Source: an uncultured Gemmatimonadota bacterium (lineage in GTDB: Bacteria; Gemmatimonadota; Gemmatimonadetes; Gemmatimonadales; GWC2-71-9). From it: DNA of 10,649 nt. This document shows, one piece after another, positions 7,288 to 10,649 of the stretch. The position numbers and the translations under genes are program-made. The notes under the pieces were generated by a model. That model did not search any database. It was not told where the DNA came from and worked only from the letters and a program-made list of their open reading frames with translations. The stretch's first letter is position 1. Every line of letters begins with the position of its first letter. The DNA is taken from assembly GCA_937961295.1 (NCBI GenBank), contig CALGOK010000068.1:1-10649 (forward strand). Reading direction: 5' to 3'.

Positions 7288-7292
7288 TGGGC

Positions 7293-8885
7293 ATGTCCTC
7301 CCCACCTGCCGGGTCCACCTCGCGCGAGGAGAAGCGGGTCATCATCGCGTCGTCGCTCGGGACGATGTTCGAGTGGTACGACTTCTACCTGTACGCGACG
7401 CTGGCCCCCTTCTTCGCCGACCTCTTCTTCCCGCGCGGCAACGACACCGCCGCGCTGCTCTCGGCCTTTGCCACCTATGCCGCCGGGTTCCTAGTGCGGC
7501 CCTTTGGTGCGCTGGTGTTCGGTCGCGTCGGCGACATCGTCGGCCGGAAGTACACGTTCCTCGTCACGATCGTGTGCATGGGGGCGGCGACCTTCGCGGT
7601 CGGCCTCTTGCCGACGTTCGAGACCATCGGCTGGCTGGCCCCGACCCTGCTCGTGACCTTGCGACTGATCCAGGGGCTGGCGCTGGGCGGGGAGTACGGC
7701 GGCGCCGCCACCTACGTGGCGGAACACGCCCCCGACCACCGTCGGGGCGCCAACACGTCGGGGATCCAGACCACCGCCACGCTCGGCTTCTTCCTCGCGC
7801 TGGTGGTGATTCTCGCCTGCCGGACGGCGCTGAGTGCGGAGGAGTTCGCGAGCTGGGGCTGGCGGGTGCCGTTTGCCCTGTCGGTGGTGCTGCTCGTGTT
7901 CTCCGTGTACATCCGGCTCCGGCTCGAGGAATCACCGGTGTTCCTCCGGATCAAGCGGGAAGGCCGCACTTCCTCCGCACCGCTCACCGAGTCGTTCGCG
8001 CGCTGGGGCAACGCCCGGGTCGTGCTGCTGTCGCTGTTCGGGGCGACGGCCGGCCAGGGCGTGGTCTGGTACACCGGCCAGTTCTACGCGCTCTTCTTCC
8101 TCACCATCACGCTCAAGCTCGACTATCAATGGGCCTACCTGCTCATCGCCGGATCGCTGGTGGTCGGCACCCCGTTCTTCATCTTCTTCGGCTGGCTCTC
8201 GGACCGGATCGGCCGGCTCAAGATCATCATGGTCGGTTGCCTGCTGGCGGCGGCGACCTACATCCCCCTCTTCAAGGCGCTGACGCACCACGTCAACCCG
8301 GCGCTCGAGGCGGCGCAGGCCCGCACGACGATCACGGTCTCGGCGTCGAACTGCTCGTTCCACCTCTTCGTGGGACCCTGGTCGACGTTCTCCGAGTGCG
8401 ACCGCGCCCGTGACTTCCTCACCAAGTCGGGAGTGTCGTTCACCTCCACCGAGGCACCGCCGGGCGGGCCCGAGGTCACCACAACCATCGGCAGCACGGT
8501 GCTCACCGGGTTCGACGCCGCGGCGTACGAGGCTGCGCTCCGCGCCGCCGGCTTCCCCGCCACGGCCGACCTCTCCGAGGTCGACTGGCTGATGACCGAG
8601 CTGATCCTGATCGTGATGGTGCTGTACGTGACGATGGTGTACGGCCCGATCGCCGCGTTCCTGGTGGAGCTCTTCCCGGCGCGGATCCGCTACACCTCGA
8701 TGTCGCTGCCGTACCACATCGGCAACGGCTGGTTCGGCGGGATGCTGCCGCTGCTCGCCACCGCGATCGTGGCGGCGACCGGCAACATCTACGACGGGCT
8801 CTGGTACCCGATCGCCGTGGCGGTGATGTCGCTGGTGATCGGCACGCTGTTCCTGCGCGATGGCCGGCGTGTCGAGCCGGAGTAG
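7293..8885 (+). CDS. MFS transporter, metabolite:H+ symporter (MHS) family, with large TM9-TM10 loop
   Basis: This is a 530-residue inner-membrane proton symporter of the ProP/ShiA/KgtP-like family; the substrate is unknown. Family marks are GTMFEWYDFYLYAT at the start of TM1, RPFGALVFGRVGDIVGRK (MFS motif A), LRLIQGLALGGEYGGAATYVAEHAP in TM4-5, WGWRVPF before TM6 and SDRIGRLK between TM8 and TM9. Twelve hydrophobic segments can be traced. Between TM9 and TM10, on the periplasmic side by family topology, residues ~328-430 form a hydrophilic insert absent from E. coli ProP. It contains Cys354 and Cys369, which could form a disulfide. I recall a subfamily of ~550-residue MHS proteins with a similar insert, so this is probably not unique. 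ATG 7293 is preferred over an in-frame TTG at 7287; no clear ribosome-binding site is seen. It is the only plus-strand gene, lying between tpiA and secG. Confidence 0.88.
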   Translation: MSSPPAGSTSREEKRVIIASSLGTMFEWYDFYLYATLAPFFADLFFPRGNDTAALLSAFATYAAGFLVRPFGALVFGRVGDIVGRKYTFLVTIVCMGAATFAVGLLPTFETIGWLAPTLLVTLRLIQGLALGGEYGGAATYVAEHAPDHRRGANTSGIQTTATLGFFLALVVILACRTALSAEEFASWGWRVPFALSVVLLVFSVYIRLRLEESPVFLRIKREGRTSSAPLTESFARWGNARVVLLSLFGATAGQGVVWYTGQFYALFFLTITLKLDYQWAYLLIAGSLVVGTPFFIFFGWLSDRIGRLKIIMVGCLLAAATYIPLFKALTHHVNPALEAAQARTTITVSASNCSFHLFVGPWSTFSECDRARDFLTKSGVSFTSTEAPPGGPEVTTTIGSTVLTGFDAAAYEAALRAAGFPATADLSEVDWLMTELILIVMVLYVTMVYGPIAAFLVELFPARIRYTSMSLPYHIGNGWFGGMLPLLATAIVAATGNIYDGLWYPIAVAVMSLVIGTLFLRDGRRVEPE

Positions 8886-8913
8886 CCAGGCATCCACACG
8901 TCGGAGAGAAGCC

Positions 8914-8955
8914 AGAAGAGAGAAGCGACCGCTGCCCGGATCGCTTCTCTCTTCT
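8914..8955. terminator. Perfect 15-bp stem-loop between convergent MFS and tpiA genes
   Basis: AGAAGAGAGAAGCGA (8914-8928) and TCGCTTCTCTCTTCT (8941-8955) are exact reverse complements separated by 12 nt. The element lies 28 nt after the MFS stop and 47 nt beyond the tpiA stop, the expected place for a bidirectional terminator. No T-run follows on either strand; instead the flanks continue as purine/pyrimidine-biased sequence (GAGAGAAGC recurs at 8904-8912 and 8918-8926, 14 nt apart). It may act as a U-less terminator or 3'-end stabiliser, or be a copy of a dispersed GA-rich repeat. Confidence 0.6.
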
Positions 8956-9002
8956 CGCCTCTCGCTTCTCCCCGCCCGACGCTACCGCTCCATCCGACTC
9001 CC

Positions 9003-9743
9003 CTACACCGCGCAGATCTGCACCCAGCTCTCGGGGTCGAGCGACGCCCCGCCGACCAGGACCCCGTCGATGCCGGGCTGGGCGACCAGGTCGGCGGCGT
9101 TGTCGGGCTTGACCGAGCCGCCGTAGAGGATCCGCGTGGCGGTGGGCAACCCGAGCTCGCCGAGCGCCTCGCGAATCGTGCGATGGACCGCGGCTGCATC
9201 GTCGGGAGTGGCGTTGCGTCCCGTCCCGATCGCCCAGACCGGTTCGTAGGCGATCACCAGGTCGGCCTGCGCGTCGACGCCCCGCAGGGCGGCCTCGAGC
9301 TGGCGGCGCACCACGGCCCCGGTCTGGCCGGCCTCGCGTTCCTCGAGCTTCTCGCCGACACACAGGATCGCCGTGAGGCCACCGTCGAGGACCGCGCGCA
9401 CCTTGCGTGCGGTCTCCTCGTCGGTTTCGCCGAACACGTGGCGCCGTTCCGAGTGGCCGATGAGCGCCGCGGCGGCACCTGCCCCGCGCGCGAGGTGCAC
9501 CGACGTGGCCCCGGTGAAGGCGCCCTTCGCCTCCCAGTGCACGTCCTGCGCACCGACGAACGTGTCGTCGCGCATCGCGAGCCGCCCGGCGACTGCCGCG
9601 AGACTCACCGCCGAGGGGAAGAAGGCGACCGTGCGCCCCTCGCGAGCCTGGTCGATGGCCAGGAAGCGGTCGAGGAAGGTGCTCGCCTCTCCCGGATGGA
9701 GGTGCATCTTCCAGTTCGCGGCGAACAGCAGCGGCTTGTTCAT
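9003..9743 (-). CDS. tpiA: Triosephosphate isomerase
   Basis: TpiA interconverts dihydroxyacetone phosphate and glyceraldehyde 3-phosphate in cytoplasmic glycolysis and gluconeogenesis. The 246-residue protein has all catalytic residues near their canonical positions: Asn10 and Lys12 in AANWKMH, His97 in IGHSERR, and Glu167 in AYEPVWAIGTG. The phosphate-binding loops ILYGGSVKPDN and DGVLVGGASL are intact. The ATG at 9743 overlaps the TGA of pgk (ATGA), so the pair is translationally coupled. The open frame continues upstream inside pgk but without family similarity, which rules out a longer start. The stop faces the MFS gene across a 117-bp gap with a strong hairpin. Confidence 0.97.
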   Translation of the reverse strand: MNKPLLFAANWKMHLHPGEASTFLDRFLAIDQAREGRTVAFFPSAVSLAAVAGRLAMRDDTFVGAQDVHWEAKGAFTGATSVHLARGAGAAAALIGHSERRHVFGETDEETARKVRAVLDGGLTAILCVGEKLEEREAGQTGAVVRRQLEAALRGVDAQADLVIAYEPVWAIGTGRNATPDDAAAVHRTIREALGELGLPTATRILYGGSVKPDNAADLVAQPGIDGVLVGGASLDPESWVQICAV

Positions 9744-10649
9744 GCGTCGTCCAGGGCGGCCACGCCCGGCAGCGGCTTCCCCTCCAGGAACTCCAGCGAC
9801 GCGCCGCCGCCGGTGCTCACGTGGGTCACCTGGTCGTCGAGTCCGGCTGCGGTCACCGCAGCCGCCGAATCGCCGCCGCCCACGATCGTGGTCGCCCCGG
9901 CCGCGGTGGCCTCGGCCAGCGCCCGCGCCACGCCGAGGGTGCCGGCATCGAACGGCGGCGTCTCGAACACGCCCATCGGGCCGTTCCAGAGCACCGTCCT
10001 GGCACTGCGGATGATCTCGCCAAAGTGCGCCACGCTCCCGGCATCGATGTCGAACATCGCCCAGCCGGCCGGGATCGCGTCGCGCGGCACATCGCGCGTC
10101 GGCGCCGCGCCATCGAGTCGCTCGGCGATCACTGCCCCGGTGGGGAGCACAAGCTTCTCGCCCGCCTTCTCGAGGAGTGCGCTCGCCATCGCCACGCGGT
10201 CGTCCTCGACCAGCGAGTCGCCGACCTCCAGCCCCATCGCCTTGAAGAAGGTGCACGCCATCGCGCCGCCGATGAGGATCCGGTCGACCTTGGGGAGCAG
10301 CGCCTCGACCAGGTCGATCTTCCCCGAGATCTTGGCGCCGCCGAGGATCGCGACGAACGGCCGCGCGGGGTTGTCGACGGCCTCGCCGAGGAAGTCGAGC
10401 TCCTTCTCCATCAGGAAGCCCGCGACCGCCGGCTTGAGGCGTCGCGCAATCGCCTCGGTCGACGCATGGGCCCGGTGTGCGCTGCCGAATGCGTCATTGA
10501 CGTAGAGATCGCCGAGGGCCGCGAACCGATCAGCCAGCGCGCCGTCGTTCTCCTCCTCGCCGGCGTGGAACCGGGTGTTCTCGGGCAGCCCCACGCCCCC
10601 GCGCGGCAGGTGGCGCGTCTCGGTCGCGGCGGTCTGGGCCACGGGGTGG
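9740..10649 (-). CDS. pgk: Phosphoglycerate kinase (5' end outside window)
   Basis: Pgk transfers phosphate between 1,3-bisphosphoglycerate and ADP, the first ATP-forming step of glycolysis. About 303 C-terminal residues are present; roughly the first 95-100 residues lie beyond the right edge. Visible family blocks are ENTRFHAGEE, DLYVNDAFGSAHRAHAST (substrate site), GFLMEKELDFL, AILGGAKISGKI, NGPMGVFE and the nucleotide-binding STGGGASLEFLEG near the C-terminus. An in-frame GTG at 10642 is not the start, because family sequence continues to the edge. It overlaps tpiA by 4 nt, and a gap gene upstream would be typical but is not seen here. Confidence 0.96.
   Translation of the reverse strand, partial: HPVAQTAATETRHLPRGGVGLPENTRFHAGEEENDGALADRFAALGDLYVNDAFGSAHRAHASTEAIARRLKPAVAGFLMEKELDFLGEAVDNPARPFVAILGGAKISGKIDLVEALLPKVDRILIGGAMACTFFKAMGLEVGDSLVEDDRVAMASALLEKAGEKLVLPTGAVIAERLDGAAPTRDVPRDAIPAGWAMFDIDAGSVAHFGEIIRSARTVLWNGPMGVFETPPFDAGTLGVARALAEATAAGATTIVGGGDSAAAVTAAGLDDQVTHVSTGGGASLEFLEGKPLPGVAALDDA

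Noticed and set aside
7287..7292. TTG start for the MFS gene two codons upstream
   Set aside because: It adds only two residues, has no ribosome-binding site, and the ATG at 7293 is the better start codon.
7178..8413. 411-codon plus-strand open frame overlapping the MFS gene in another frame
   Set aside because: The MFS frame has membrane segments and family motifs throughout; this frame is Arg/Pro-rich with none.
7146..9002. Insertion sequence or transposon carrying the MFS gene
   Set aside because: No transposase, no matching terminal inverted repeats (the two flanking hairpins differ in sequence) and no target-site duplication were found.
10640..10642. GTG as the true start of pgk
   Set aside because: Pgk-like sequence would be missing its first ~95-100 residues; the frame stays open to the window edge, so the gene is simply cut.

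Overview
This is a high-GC window (visibly about two-thirds G+C or more) of tightly packed bacterial housekeeping genes. All but one of the genes lie on the minus strand. Three things suggest a free-living, respiring bacterium, most likely Gemmatimonadota or a similar high-GC phylum: the pgk-tpiA, secG-carA and HU-moaDEA blocks, the Bacillus/Bacteroidetes-type SdhC/SdhA pair, and the low-complexity GA- and GGGAC-rich intergenic repeats. The phylum is an inference from gene content and style, not from a marker gene. No phage genes, transposase, CRISPR array, tRNA or rRNA were seen.

Layout, in the minus-strand direction of transcription (right to left). (1) 10649-9003: phosphoglycerate kinase (pgk, 5' end beyond the window) overlaps triosephosphate isomerase (tpiA) by 4 nt. 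(2) 9002-8886: a convergent intergenic region with a perfect 15-bp stem-loop. (3) 7293-8885 (+): the only plus-strand gene, an MFS metabolite:H+ symporter-family transporter with a ~100-residue extra loop. (4) 7292-7146: a divergent intergenic region with a strong palindrome. (5) 7145-5683: secG and carA, overlapping at stop/start. (6) 5682-3585: a recognisable -35 box, then HU-family protein, moaD, moaE and moaA, with three tight junctions (4-nt overlap, 4-nt gap, 4-nt overlap). This is a translationally coupled set for molybdopterin synthesis headed by a nucleoid protein. (7) 3584-3380: an intergenic region with degenerate 14-bp tandem repeats arranged as an inverted pair. (8) 3379-2849: a divergent TrmL-like SPOUT methyltransferase. 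(9) 2748-1: malate dehydrogenase, the SdhC cytochrome b subunit (frameshifted in this sequence) and SdhA (3' end beyond the window), a TCA-cycle/complex II operon.

Functionally the window joins lower glycolysis (pgk, tpiA), protein export (secG), the glutamine amidotransferase feeding carbamoyl phosphate synthesis (carA), molybdenum cofactor synthesis (moaA, moaD, moaE) and the malate/succinate oxidation steps of the TCA cycle (mdh, sdhCA). The points most worth checking are the sdhC lesion (about nine residues missing plus a frame change between the first two heme-ligand helices), the HU-moaDEA coupling, the degraded SAM-loop motifs in the SPOUT protein, the 14-bp repeat array, and the MFS gene sitting between tpiA and secG with a hairpin on either side. 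I saw no convincing new multi-gene system; this is mainly ordinary core metabolism.
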